This document shows, one piece after another, positions 44,088 through 55,338 of a DNA stretch of 64,000 nt. Numbering within the stretch: position 1 is the first letter of the stretch; each line of letters starts with the position of its first letter. The position numbers and the translations under genes are program-made. The stretch is from Cafeteria roenbergensis (lineage: Eukaryota; Sar; Bigyra; Bicosoecida; Cafeteriaceae). The stretch spans positions 62,001 to 126,000 of the forward strand of contig VLTN01000076.1 of NCBI GenBank assembly GCA_008330645.1, written 5' to 3'. Below the pieces are notes generated by a model. That model was not told the DNA's origin. It ran no database searches and was given only the letters and a program-made list of their open reading frames with translations.

Positions 44088-47000
44088 ATGGCAGCGGGCG
44101 TGGCGAGCGCCGCTGCGGCGTTCCAGTCGGCGACGAGCGCGCCCGGGCAGCCCCCCTCGGCGTCGAACATCTCGCTCCCGTCGCCTCTTCAGCCTGGCTC
44201 GAGCATGCGGAGCGCTCCTGGCGCGGGGGGCGTTCAGGCCGGCAGCTTGGCCAGGAAACGGTCCATGCAAGGCGCCGGCTCGTCTGGCTCCGGCGCCTCC
44301 TCCAAGGCCATTCTGGCGCACTCCGGCAAGCGGTACTCTGTGCGAGTCATCCCCAAGAAGGCCCACAGCGGCCGGAAGCAGCCCGGGGATGCGGGCGGCG
44401 TGCCGGCACGGCCTGGCGACGCCGTGTCTGATCGCTCCGGCACCAGCGGCTCCCTGCTGCGAACCAAGTCGCTGAGCAAGCAGTCCGTTACCGAGCTAAC
44501 GGCGGAAGACCTGGCCACTGGCAGCGATGCCTCGGGGGAGCCTGGCCCGTTCCACCAGGAGATCGAAGACGCCCGGCGCCAGGCTGAAGACACTTGGAGC
44601 AACTATTTTCGCATGCGGCGCAAGTGAGCCCAGGCGCGGGTTGCGGGCTGTCGCGCGTGCGCAGGCCCCGCCCCAGGCGCGAGGCGGGGGAGGCGGGGGA
44701 GGCGGGGGAGGGGCGGTGGGGGCGGGGGCGAGCTCCGGCCCGGCAACGCTGGCCACGCAAGTCGGACGCGGCTGTTTTCGTAGCTGCCGACACCGCGCGA
44801 GGCTCGCCCCCTGCCGGCGCTGCAAGTGACCTTTGTGGGCGCGGAGCAGGGGATCGCGCACGCCAGCCCGATGGAGAATCGCCTTGTGGTTCGGAAGGGG
44901 CGCAGGGCCATGCCCTTTGCGCGGGCTGCCAAAGGCGAGGCGTATTCTGCCGCCCAATCCTTGAACTGACGCAAACCAAAACGTCAGGACAATCGCGCTG
45001 GGTAACGCCCCTTCCGAGGCATCGTGCTTCTCTTCTTGCCGCCCCCCCCCCCCCACCTCTTTGCCGCTCGCAGGTCCGTTGTCGACACGCGCGATGCCAC
45101 GGTGATCATAGAGGAGACTCGCACGTGCACGATCAACACGCAGGCCTCGCGCTGGCGATACTGGGACATGGTGCTCATCGTCTGCGTTGCGGTCACGGCG
45201 CTGTTCCAGCCGTTCGAGGTGGCGTTCCTGAACTTTGACGACCCGTTTGCGAGCGTTGTCAACCGTGTCATCGACGTTGTGTTCATTCTGGACACGCTGG
45301 TCCAGTTTTTCGTTCCCTACGAGGACAGCGAAGGCAACACCGTGACAGACAACTGCGCCATTGCGCAGCACTATGCCAGGGGCTGGCTGCCTGTGGACAT
45401 CATCTCCATCTTTCCGTTCGACCTGCTCGCGAGCTCCAATGACGACCCGCTTGGGAAGCTGTCGCTGCTGCGGGCGCTGCGCCTGCTGCGGCTGTTCAAG
45501 CTGCTGCGCATTCTGCGGGCGTCGCGCATCATCAACCGCTGGCGAAACCGCTTCGGCATCAGCAACGCGGCCACCTCGCTGGTTCGGTTCCTCGTGATGT
45601 TCCTGCTGATCATGCACTGGGGCGCATGCCTGTGGTTCATGGCCGCGACGCTCAGCGCGGACCCCGACAGCACCAATTTCGCGGGGACCTGGGTGGAGGA
45701 CGCGAGCCTTGGCACGTCGACGACTGCTTCCAAGTACATGGCGTCCATCTACTTTGCGGCATCCACGAGCAGCACGGTGAGCGTCGAGCTGGGTGCGCAG
45801 CGCCAGACCAAGCGAGCTAAGCAACACGCAACCGGGTGCTGCCGCCTGAGCTGCAGCTGCAGCAGGTGTCGTGCCGCCCCGCGCCGCCGCCTGGCCGCCA
45901 TGCTCGTGAAGGCTTGCCCCTCGATGCGCCGGCGCAGGTTGGGTACGGCGACATCAGCGCCGTGAACGACACCGAGCGGGGCGTGGCTCTGCTGGTGATG
46001 CTCATGGGCGGCGGGCTGTACGCGTTCATGGTGGGCAGCGTGCAGACGATCATCGCCAGCATCGACGAGGCGCGCCAGCAGTTCGACGCGGACTCGGACA
46101 ACCTGAACCTGTTCATGGCGTCAGTGTCGCTTCCGCAGGCGCTGCGGATCGACATTCGGGAGTTCTTCGACCAGACGCTGCAGGTGCACCGGGAGCGGTA
46201 TTACCGAGACATCCTCCGCAAGCTGAGCCCGATGCTGCGCAAGCAGGTGGCGGCGCACTGCCACATGGCGTGGGTGACTGGTGTGCCGTTCCTGGCCTGC
46301 AAGGACCAGGAGGAGGTCACGGAGTTTGCAGCCTCCATCGCGGTGCGCATGCGGTCGGAGGCCTTCGCCCCGTTCGAGATAATTCTCCGGCCCGGGCACA
46401 TCAACCGCCGGCTGTTCATCATCCAGAGGGGGCTGGCGGTGCGCCGCGGCGGCGGGCGCGTGATCGGCGCAGGGCACTGGTTCGGGGAGGAGATGATCCT
46501 CACCAGGGGCCGGGTCCTGCACGAGGGCATCTCCTCCATCACGCTCACCCTGTGCATGACCCTGCACCGGGACGACCTGGCCGCCGTGCTGGAGAGCGGC
46601 CACTTTGAGCGCACGCGCCGGACGCTGCGCCGCGCGGTGGTGCGGCTCGCGCTGCGGCAGGAGTTCGTGCGATGCGCGCGCCTGGCCCAGCTGCACGCCC
46701 GGCGCGCCAAGCTCAAGGCCGCCACGCGCGCCATCGGCCGCATGTCGGTGCTGACCAAGGCCAAGATGCCCTTCAGCCAGCTGCGCGGCTCTGCCTCGTC
46801 GGGCAGCCGGCCGGACGTGGCGGGGGGCAGCCAAGGCGGGCCGTCGTCCGTCGCGGCGGACGGGAAGGGGGTCCCGAAGGGCCGGCGAGCGGCCGGGCCG
46901 ACCCCGGCGGTCACGCCCTCTGGCGTCTCGGGCCAGTGGGCAGCGGAGGGCTCGCTGCGCATGGTGGAGCCCGGCCACGGCAGCCGGATGGACAGCGGGG

Positions 47001-50000
47001 AGCCCACGGGGCAGGTGGTCACGCTCACGTCCGCCGAGGTCGTGACGATGGATGAGGACGACGGCGACGGCGACGGGGCGCCCGGCCATCGCCAGCCGGC
47101 GGGCGGCGGGCACCAGGCCCCGCGCGCTGCCGCCGGCTCCGCCTACGCGAGGCCGCCGACGTCCCCCAAGGGCAAAGTGCTGGAGCGGACCGACGCCACC
47201 TCCGCCCGGCCCGGCGCCAAGGGCTTCGCCCCCTCGTCCTCCTTCTCGCACACGGACTCGCCGCCGCGCCCGCAGATGGCGCGGCTGGTGACCATGGACT
47301 CGGAAGAGGACGTCGACGTGACGGAGCGGGCCGCGGGCCGGCACTCCACGGGCGAGGCCTTCAAGAGCACGTCAGCGCTCGAGGGCGACTTTGGCGACAC
47401 CAAGGACGCCGCCAGCGGGCGCGCCTCCCGACAGAAGCTCTCACCGCGCGCGGTGGCGGGCGCGGCGGGTCCACAGGAGGCGGCCCTGGGCTCCTCGCTC
47501 GCCAGGGCTTCAGACGCTGCCCCCCCCCTCGGGCTCGCTGCTCGCAGCAGCCGCAGCGACGTGCGGCCGGCCGGCAGGAGCATCGGCCCTAGCCGCTCGG
47601 CCAGCCTGCGGCAGTCCCCGGGGCCGGCGCGGGACAGGCGCGGCCGCCACGCGCGCCCAGGCCGGCTCGCCCGCGGCGCCTCCGGCAGCTCCAACGGCTC
47701 CATCGACGTGCAGCGCATCCGCGACGGCCTGGACGGCTCTGCCGCCCCGCTTCTGGCGCGGGTGATGACGCGAGCAACGCTGACGAGCGAGCTTGCGCGC
47801 CGCGTCCACATCGGCTCTCCGCGGGAGGACGAGGAGCAGCGTCAGCTGACGAGCAGGGCGCTGGGAATCCCCGACTCGGAGCAGATGGAGGAGGAGCGGC
47901 GGGCCGAGACGGCGCGGTCGGCGCGGCTGCACGCCGCCGAGAGGGAGCTGAGGGCGCAGCTGGCGGCGCAGACGGACGGGGCGGCGGCGGGAGGGGCGGC
48001 GGCGCGGGGCGCAGCGGCGGGGGCGGTGGCGGCGGCGGGGGCAGGGGGCGGGGAACGGGCGTGGCCCACGCTCGGCAGCGGGGCTGCGATGGGCGGCGGC
48101 GCCGCGTGGCAGTGGACGGACGGGGGCACGGCCGTGTCCTCGACCGGCGGGCTGCTGGCTGGCGGGGCGCCCACCGAGCGGAGCGTAGCGTCGTCGTTGG
48201 GAACGCCGGCTGGGCCATCCGGGGCGGGGTTCGGGGGGGCGCCTGCCGGGTTCAAGGACGCCACCGATAGCCCCCCGCTGGGCGGCGAGGGCAGGGGGCG
48301 GCCTGCCACCCTGGGGGGCGTGGGTCGGGCGAGGAGGCGCATCAGCGTGACGGCGGGGGCGACGGCGGACGGCGCCCGGCTCGGCAGACGCCGGCTCGAC
48401 GACGACGACGACGATGACGACGCCGCGGCGGCCGTGGGCGGCGCGGGCGCCTTGGGCTGGGGTGACGTGGCGACGGTCGCGAGCTTGCGCGGCCCGGAGG
48501 CCGCGGCGGCGGCGGGGCTGGGCCTGAAGGACCTGCAGGCGGTGGCGCTGGCAGCGGCTGCCGGCGTGGCGGCCGTGATGGGGGCGCAGCAGGAGCGGGC
48601 GCGCGGCGGGGGCCGGCCGGCGGACGCGGCGGGGGCCGCAGCCTCGCTGGCGGAGGTGCTGGTGCCGAGGGGCGCGGCGGTGAGCGCCTTCCTCGACAGA
48701 GCGGGGGCGGGGGCAGCGGGGGCTGTGTTTGACGCTTCAAGCCCAGGCGTTGCTGGGGCAGGGGCCACGCTTCGCGGCCGCGGCGGCGGGTTCGGCGGCG
48801 GCGGCGGGTTCGGCGGGGGCGCGAGGAAGAAGGCCTCCCCGGGCAGGGCGATCCGGCCGGACGCCCCGCCGACGATGCTGGACATGCTGATGGAAGCCAG
48901 GCGGCAGGACGCCCGCATGGGCGCCGGCGTGGGCGCCGTGCAGGACACGCACACTGGGGCGGGGAGGAGGGTGGGCGGGCTGCCGGCGGCGCGGCCGCGG
49001 GACCATCTAGAAGGCGGCTCGTCCGGCGAGCTGGCTGACGAGGCGGGCGAGGGCCGGCCGGGTGCCGGGGGCGGCATGGGCGCGGGGATGGGGCTGGGTG
49101 TGGCCTCGCGCAGCGTGCTCGACGACGGTGGCGGCGGGGGCGGGGGCGGCGGGCGGCGGGGCAGCGTGCTCGAGCGCATGATGCTGCAAGCCGCAGCGGC
49201 AGCGGAGGACGAGGAGGACGGCGTTTCGGGCCTGGATGACGTGGCAGACAGCTGCGGCGCGAGCAGCAGCGAGGCCGGGGTGCCTCGCTCCAGCCAGCCG
49301 GCCGCCAGTCCGAACCAGGTGCGGTCTGGGGCGAGGCCCCCGGTGACGCGCCCCGCAGCGCCAGCCCGCCGGCCGCAGCCGCCGCCGCCCGGCGCCGCCG
49401 CCGCCGCAGCAGCAGCAGCAGCAGCCGTCGTGGGCCGCCACCCTCCCGCGTCTGGCGACGCCCCGAGCAGCCCGCCCCTGCGCCTCAGCGCCGGCTCCCG
49501 CGAGGGCGACCCGGCCGCCTCGTCGCCCACGCAGCGCGAGACCCGGCGGCGGCGCGGCAGCTGCGAGGACGGCGCCCGCTCCCACCAGCGGGCCCGGTCG
49601 CGCCGCCACTCGCTCGGGTATCGCGACAAGCCCCTTCTGGGCCTCCTGCCAGGGGACGCGGGGGCGTCGGTGACGGGCCTGTCGCTGGGCCCGCAGCCGC
49701 ACTCGCTGGCGGAGATGATGGCTGCCGCCCAGAGCGACGACTCACTGCCGTCACAGGACGCCGGTGGCGGCGGCGGCGGGCGCGGCAGGGCCCTGCCTAC
49801 TCAGACCAGCGACAGCGCCACCGTGGCGGTGGCGGCGGATACGCGCAACCTGCTGGCGGACAACACGGAGACCCTCATGGGGGGCGTCACGCCCGCGCCG
49901 CTGCTGGCCGTGCGCGGCGGGGGGGCGGCCGCGCTGGAGCTGGCGAGCAAGCTGGACAGCCTGCTCGAGGCCGCCGGTCGGTCCGCGGCGGCGGCCGAGG

Positions 50001-50299
50001 AGGCTGCGGCAGAGGCGGCGGCGGCGCGGCGGCGCGCGGAGGCGGCGGAGGCGGAGCAGCTCAAGCTGCGCGGGGAGCTTCGAGCCGTTCGCGAGGCGAT
50101 TGGCGAGCTGGTCGCCGTCCGGACCGACCTGGCCGGCGCGGCGTCGGCGCGGGACGATGCGCTGGCCCTCAAGGCGCGGGACGCTGCGGCCAGAGACGCC
50201 AGGGTGTGGAAGTGGCGCGCTTTCGGGGCGGTCATCGCTGCCGTGGCGACTGCCGTGGCAGCGTCGGTGGCCATTGCGGTCCTCGTCATGCAGATGTAG
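44088..50299 (+). CDS. Six-TM K+ channel with C-linker/CNBD-like domain, long disordered tail and C-terminal hydrophobic helix
   Basis: Exons 44088-44623, 45074-45776 and 45938-50299 give 1,866 residues. A disordered N-terminus of about 175 residues precedes S1. S4 carries regularly spaced Arg/Lys (LLRALRLLRLFKLLRILRAS). S5 is LVRFLVMFLLIMHWGACLWF. The pore loop, rebuilt exactly across the second splice, reads SSTVGYGDIS, a K+ filter. S6 is GVALLVMLMGGGLYAFMVG, followed by a C-linker and a CNBD-like fold (FGEEMIL). The subunit should be a voltage-sensing K+ channel of the EAG/AKT/HCN superfamily, four per pore. The CNBD lacks the R-T/A-A phosphate-binding motif after FGE, so cyclic-nucleotide binding is doubtful. 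After it come about 1,200 low-complexity residues, a coiled coil (EEAAAEAAAARRRAEAAEAEQ), and a last hydrophobic helix (IAAVATAVAASVAIAVLVM) ending three residues from the C-terminus. The tail could be a separate fused unit, but the frame is continuous. Confidence 0.85.
45043..45056 (+). repeat. C-run in channel intron 1
   Basis: About 12 cytosines just upstream of the GCTCGCAG acceptor (45073); they probably serve as the pyrimidine tract. Confidence 0.8.
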
Positions 50300-50556
50300 G
50301 CTGCGCGAGCGCGCCGCGCGGCAGTCTGAGTTTTGTTCCAGGGGCTTTTGTTTTTGAGCCGCGCGGCCGGCCCAGCGTTGCGCCCAAGCGTGCTTGTGTG
50401 TCTGTGACTCGTTTCGCTTTGCAGAAGGAAGCCATGTGTCCGCGAATGCGCACTCGAGCAGCGTCCCTCTTGCCTGGGGCAGAGGCGTGTGCAATTGCTT
50501 GCCGACGGGCGCCGACGGCGCGCCAGCCGCGCGCACACGTGCCTCTCAGCACACCC

Positions 50557-51891
50557 ATGTTGGGCAGGGCGCGAGGGATCGCCATTCGCGCCGCCGGGGC
50601 GGCCGTGGTGGGGGTGGGCCTGACGTACGGGCTGAAGCGAGGCCTCGAGGCCGAGGCGCCCTTTCGCTCGCGAAAGACGCTGGGCGGCGACGCTGCCGTC
50701 GACCCGGAGCACCTGCGGACAGTCACTCTGCCGCCCGTCCAAACAGAGGGCGGTGAGGCCCGCCGGCGCGTGGTCTCGTTCCGGGAGTACGGCGACCCGG
50801 CCGGGCTGCCTGTGCTGTTCCTTCACGCTCCGGGTTCCAGCCGCCTCGAGCTCACGAGCGCGTGCGCCGAGCCATGGGATGTGAGGCTTCCCTCTGGGCT
50901 CAGCAAGGACCGGGAGCTGGTGGCGGGGGGTGCGGAAGGCGGCGAGCTCCCGCCCTCGTCGAGCGCGGCTGCGCGCTTGGGGCTCCGTGTCATTGCGATC
51001 GACCGCCCCGGCTACGGAAGCTCCACGGACAGCTCGCCGCCGCCTGCTTCCGGCGGCCTCGGCGACACTGCGGCTTGGGTGCTGGCCGTGGCGGACGCGC
51101 TCGGCCTCGGGAAGTTCGCGCTGGTGGCCTCCGGAGCTGCGGGCGGCTACGCTCTCGCCAGCGCCGCAGAGCTCAGCAAGTCGCGGCCCGGCAGGATCAG
51201 CTGCGTTGCAGTCGTGGGGGTGGAGGGTCCGTGGCAGGGCCTGGCGGCGTCTCGCGGCGCCGTGCCTGCCGGGGCGCGCGCGGAGGCGGCCCGCCTTCGG
51301 CGCGAGGCATCCGGGGCAGTGTCCGTTGAGGGCCCGGCCGGGCGAATGCTGGGCCGCGTGAGCTCGTCGGTGCCCATGGTGGCTGAGGCCATGGTCCTGT
51401 GGCTCCGGCGGTCGGCCGTGGCAGAGCCCGCCGGAGCCGCGCGCGACGCCGCCCGCATGCTGAAGCGCGCGGGCGAGCCGGGGGAGGCCGCGGCGATGCT
51501 CGGGGCGGCGGGCGGCGACGGGCGCAGGCAGGCGGTGCTTGGGCTGGCCGGGGTGGAGGCCCTTCGCCCGGGGGCCGGCGGGGTGGTCGCCGACGCGGCG
51601 GCGCTCAGCGGCGGCGCCTGGGCCATCGACACGGACGCCGTGGCTGGGGCGATGCGGGCGCCGGGCGGCGCTGGCGGCGCGTTCGTCCAGCTGTGGCACG
51701 GCGAGGACGACAGGTGCTCGCCGGTGCAGTGGGCCCAAGCCCTGGCTGCCGACCTCCCAGCGGGGTCGGCCCAGCTCCGGGTGTTGCCGGGCGTTGGGCA
51801 CTGGACCCTTCTTTCCAAGGCCTGGCCCGACGTGCTCGCCGGCGTGGCCGAGCGAATGCTCGCCTCGGCAACGGAGGAAGAGTCTCGCTAG
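50557..51891 (+). CDS. Alpha/beta-hydrolase fold protein with N-terminal hydrophobic segment
   Basis: A 444-residue single-exon protein. Residues about 5-25 (GIAIRAAGAAVVGVGLTYG) are hydrophobic with flanking Arg: a membrane anchor or an organelle-targeting region. The fold markers are FREYGDP, then FLHAPGSSRLEL (compare the LHGTPGSR oxyanion loop), AIDRPGYGSS, and the elbow FALVASGAAGGYALA. Here Ser192 may be the nucleophile, but both flanking Gly of G-x-S-x-G are replaced (V-A-S-G-A). HGEDDRCSP and GVGHWTLL supply the Asp and His. A lid region with low-complexity sequence (about residues 230-365) separates core strands. Activity and substrate are uncertain; esterase or epoxide-hydrolase-like chemistry is typical of the fold. 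The start is the ATG that keeps the hydrophobic segment; upstream in-frame sequence lacks similarity. Confidence 0.75.
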   Translation: MLGRARGIAIRAAGAAVVGVGLTYGLKRGLEAEAPFRSRKTLGGDAAVDPEHLRTVTLPPVQTEGGEARRRVVSFREYGDPAGLPVLFLHAPGSSRLELTSACAEPWDVRLPSGLSKDRELVAGGAEGGELPPSSSAAARLGLRVIAIDRPGYGSSTDSSPPPASGGLGDTAAWVLAVADALGLGKFALVASGAAGGYALASAAELSKSRPGRISCVAVVGVEGPWQGLAASRGAVPAGARAEAARLRREASGAVSVEGPAGRMLGRVSSSVPMVAEAMVLWLRRSAVAEPAGAARDAARMLKRAGEPGEAAAMLGAAGGDGRRQAVLGLAGVEALRPGAGGVVADAAALSGGAWAIDTDAVAGAMRAPGGAGGAFVQLWHGEDDRCSPVQWAQALAADLPAGSAQLRVLPGVGHWTLLSKAWPDVLAGVAERMLASATEEESR

Positions 51892-52247
51892 CCGCCCCCC
51901 CCGCGCGCGCGCCGGCGGTGCGCTGTCGCCGCTGGAGCTGCAACCGAGCCCAGCTTCGTTGGTGGGTTTGCTCGCGATTCGCTGGTGCTTGTGGAACTGG
52001 CGGCGGAGACTGATTGAATTTTCGCGCCTGGCCGTTGCAACGCCGCCCAGAGTCCGCGACGCGTTCCCCGGCGGCCGCGCTGTTGCAAGCGGCGGTGAGC
52101 CCACAGCCAACCCAGCAGGCGGCGGTTTTTGTTGCATATCCATCGCGAGCGTTCATCGCAACCGCAGCAAGCTGTCGTCACACGCAAGGGACCACGAATT
52201 CGCGCGGAATACCGGCGCCACGCGCGCATGCGCTGCGGCCAGCCTGC
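51892..52247. other. Convergent intergenic region
   Basis: 356 bp between the hydrolase stop and the stop of the next minus-strand gene. It starts with an 8-9 base C-run and a CG run. Nothing else was recognised. Confidence 0.45.
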
Positions 52248-53152
52248 CTAGGGGCGCCTGACCACCCTGCGCGCCGCGCCGCCCATGGTCTTGCGCCGGC
52301 TCGCCCGCCCGGCCGCGGGGGCCTGCTCCGGCGCAGCCGCAGCAGCTGCGGGCGCGTCAGTCGGGGGGGCCACCCGCGAGCGCCTGCCCAACACCCTCGA
52401 CTGCGTCTCGGGCGCCGCGTGGCGCGACGGTCCTGCGGCGTCCCCGGCCCGGCCAGCGGCCGCTTCGCGTTCCGGCGACGCAGAGCCTTCGCTGCCGCCA
52501 CGCACGCGCTGCGCTGGCCCCGACGCCGTCCCGCGGCGTGTTGTAACAGATTCTGCCATGGTGCCGATTGCTGCAAGCAGGGGAGCGTGGGTCGTGGAGA
52601 GCCTGCTCTCAACGGCCGCCGCGCCCGTCGCGGCAGAACTCGCCGAGCGGCTGGCCTCAAGCACTGCGTCGCCGACCTGCGGCAGCGAAAGCGAAGGTGG
52701 GCTCGCAGGAGCTCTGTTTGCCGAGTGCTGGGCACAGGGCACGCTGCGCGCCGCAAGCCTCGGGGGGCCGGATGTAGGGGGCGAGCCCGCAGACCGTCCG
52801 CGCCGAACGCCCCCACCTTGTGCATGTTTTCCTTGATCTGGACGAGGCACGCAAGAATCGCGTTGTCCAGGGTCGTCGCCTCGTCAAGGAGCGCCTCCAT
52901 CGGCCGCACACGCTCTCCGAGCTGCGAGGCGCTGGTGTCCAGTTGCTTTGGCAGCCACAAATATACCGCCCTGCTCAAGCATTGGACGAGGAGAAAGGGC
53001 GCGACTCTGCCGACTGCGGAAGCGACGGCAAGCAGCGGGCTCGCGCAAGCGCCACGCGGGACGGCCGCCCTTGCTTTTGCGCCTCGGCACACGCGCCCGA
53101 CCAGACCCGGTTGCCCCGCACGCGCGCCGCCCCCGACACGGCCCGAGAGCAA
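52248..53152 (-). CDS. Small Ala-rich protein of unknown function, two exons
   Basis: Minus-strand exons 53152-52817 and 52676-52248 join at codon boundaries (AAG|GTGGGG...CCGCAG|GTC) to 254 residues. The N-terminal about 38 residues are basic with Gly/Ala/Arg and no acidic residue, possibly an organelle-targeting peptide. Next is a weakly hydrophobic stretch (VGRVAPFLLVQCLSRAVYLWLP), then a helical region across the splice (MEALLDEATTLDNAILACLVQIKENMHK + VGDAVLEASRSA), written here in two parts. The C-terminal third is disordered and Arg/Ala-rich. I do not recognise the family. Support comes from the in-phase join and continuous helix. It is divergent from PLRG1/PRL1 with 127 bp between. Confidence 0.5.
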
Positions 53153-53279
53153 CAGCTCAGAGCTCGCCCCCCCAAGCCCGCGGCCAAGCTCGAGGCAGAT
53201 TCGGCCCGTGCTCAGGCGTCGTTGCTGGAAGCAGGACCCCTTCCGGGCCGATTAGGGACAGGCCGTGGGGCCAAGGACC

Positions 53280-54968
53280 ATGGCTGCTACTGCTGCTGCC
53301 TCTGCTGCAGCTGAAGGCAGCGCGAGGCGCGCAGCGAAGCGCGCGCTTGAGCTATTCGAGCCAGAAGGCCCGTCGGCGCTCGTGCCCGACTTGCCGGCGG
53401 CGCAGCGGCTTCGTATCGCCAGCCTGATGGCTGACGAGTTTGCTCACGTGGCGCGGCCAGAGGTTCCTCCCGGGATGGCCTCGGTTTCCCGGACGGAGCT
53501 GGGCGCAACCAGCGCGGCGGGGGGAGCGACCACGACGAAGCTCCTGCAGGACGCCAAGGCCCAATCGGGCGGGGCTGGCGCGGCCGCCTTGCCGGCGACT
53601 GCTCGAGCGGGTGCATCAAGCACGGCCCTTGTGTCGCTCGCTGGCAAGGCGGGCGCTGCCTCAGCTGCAGCGCAGTCGAGCCAGAGCGCCGTGCGCGAGG
53701 TCGCGTCGCGCTCGGGGGCCGCCCCCGCCGGGCAGGCAGGCTCTGCGGCCCGCTCCGGGGCCAGAGGCGCTGCCGACGCCGTCGAGGAGGTGGTTGCGGC
53801 CCTGGAGGACGACGGGGCCGCCGCTGGCGTGGCTGCGGGCGGGAGCCAGCAGGGCATGCGTCACGCTGCTGCGCTGGCGGAAGCGGCGCAGTCGTCGTCC
53901 CGCGTGTCGGCGGCGCGGCGGCGGCCCCGCCAGCTCGTGGCCCCCAGCTGGCACGCTCCGTGGAAGCTGCAGCGCGTCATCAGCGGCCTGGGGGGCTGGG
54001 TTCGCTGCGTGGCTGTCGACCCCTCGAACGAGTTCTTCGTCACGGGGTCGGCTGACAGGAACGTCACCGTGTGGGACCTGGCAACGGGGGAGCGAAAGCT
54101 CACGCTGACGGGCCACATCTCCACCGTGCGCGGCGCCGTGCTGAGCCCGCGACACCCGTACCTGTTCACGGCGGGCGAGGACAAGAAGGTGCTCTGCTGG
54201 GACCTGGAGCACAACAAGGTCATCAGGCACTACCACGGGCACCTGTCGGGGGTGTATTCGCTGGCGATGCACCCCACGCTGGACGTCCTCATGTCCGGCG
54301 GCCGCGATGCCGTCTGCCGGGTGTGGGACATGCGCACGCGCAGCGAGGTGCACGTGCTCTCCGGCCACACCAACGCGGTGGCGAGCATCATCACGCAGCC
54401 CACCGACCCGCAGGTGATCACAGGCAGCATGGACTCCACGGTCCGCCTGTGGGACCTGGCTGCCGGCAAGTCTATGGGGGTGCTCACGCACCACCAGCGC
54501 GCGGTGCGAGCGCTAGCGCGCGGGTCCGGCCCCGGCGCGGCGGGGTCCGGCGGCGAGCACTCCTTTGTGTCGGGAGCGGCGGACGGGCTGCGGAAGTGGC
54601 ACGCGAGCAGCGGCCAGTTCCTCTTCTCCATGCGCGCGCACGAGGCGATGGTGCACTCGCTCGCGTGCAACAGCGACGGCGTCCTCTTCTCGGGGGCGGA
54701 CGACGGCGGCTACCGCATGTGGGACGTGGCGACGGGCCACTGCTTCCAGGCCGGCAAGGCGGCCGTTCAGCCCGGCTCGCTGGACTCCGAGGCGGCCATC
54801 TACTGCGCAGCCTTTGACATGACCGGCACACGGCTCATCACCGGCGGGGCAGACAAAACGGTGCGGGTGTGGCGCGAGGACCCGTCGGCCACGCCAGAGT
54901 CCCACCCCGTGGACATGGACGCGTACCGCGCAGAGGTTCGCCGTGCCGAGGAGGCAGGCGCAGTGTAG
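53280..54968 (+). CDS. PRL1: PLRG1/PRL1-type WD40 spliceosome (NineTeen complex) protein
   Basis: A 562-residue single-exon protein with ATG in a strong context (ACCATGG). The first 220 residues are Ala-rich and disordered. [33 protein letters not shown] matches the PLRG1/PRL1 signature before the first blade (cited here for recognition; compare P-x-W-H-x-P-W-K-L-x-R-V-I-x-G-H). Seven WD repeats follow: [67 protein letters not shown], a divergent blade with a Gly-rich insert (54520-54560), [14 protein letters not shown] and [19 protein letters not shown]1 binds CDC5L in the NTC/Prp19 complex and is needed for spliceosome activation. The usual His of the final G-H before blade 1 is replaced (GLGGW). 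Confidence 0.92.
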   Translation: MAATAAASAAAEGSARRAAKRALELFEPEGPSALVPDLPAAQRLRIASLMADEFAHVARPEVPPGMASVSRTELGATSAAGGATTTKLLQDAKAQSGGAGAAALPATARAGASSTALVSLAGKAGAASAAAQSSQSAVREVASRSGAAPAGQAGSAARSGARGAADAVEEVVAALEDDGAAAGVAAGGSQQGMRHAAALAEAAQSSSRVSAARRRPRQLVAPSWHAPWKLQRVISGLGGWVRCVAVDPSNEFFVTGSADRNVTVWDLATGERKLTLTGHISTVRGAVLSPRHPYLFTAGEDKKVLCWDLEHNKVIRHYHGHLSGVYSLAMHPTLDVLMSGGRDAVCRVWDMRTRSEVHVLSGHTNAVASIITQPTDPQVITGSMDSTVRLWDLAAGKSMGVLTHHQRAVRALARGSGPGAAGSGGEHSFVSGAADGLRKWHASSGQFLFSMRAHEAMVHSLACNSDGVLFSGADDGGYRMWDVATGHCFQAGKAAVQPGSLDSEAAIYCAAFDMTGTRLITGGADKTVRVWREDPSATPESHPVDMDAYRAEVRRAEEAGAV

Positions 54969-55338
54969 CGCACAGCGGCAAGCGAGCCCTCGTCCCCCCT
55001 CGCAAGCGCGCCCCGTTGCAGCCGCGCCACGGAGCCCGCCAGTGCAACGGCGACGTTCGTCTCGAGTGCGAACGCGGCTGCCCGACCCCCTGGGTGGCGC
55101 AAGCATGCCCGCAAGCAACTTCTGGCTCACCCGGGCTTGCGCGCACACACGCACGCACGCACACACGCACGCACGCACGCAAGACTGCAAAGCAAACGCG
55201 TGAACGAGCAGCCGGAAGGAATCGCCCACCGCCGGCGCCACACGACGCCGAGCCACGCCTGGCGCCGCTAGCACACTCGAGCCCCGGCGGGGCACTGCTG
55301 CACGCATACATCCAATCGCGCGGGGGGGACTACGCAGG
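54969..55338. other. Convergent intergenic region with CA/CG repeat
   Basis: 370 bp between the stops of PLRG1/PRL1 and the exosome gene. It holds a (CA)n/(CGCA)n-type repeat at about 55142-55182 and a short G-run at 55322-55328. No gene was seen. Confidence 0.5.
55142..55182. repeat. ACGC/ACAC tetranucleotide repeat
   Basis: A purine-pyrimidine alternating repeat (CACACACGCACGCACG pattern) in the intergenic region. It is simple sequence with Z-DNA potential. Confidence 0.85.
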
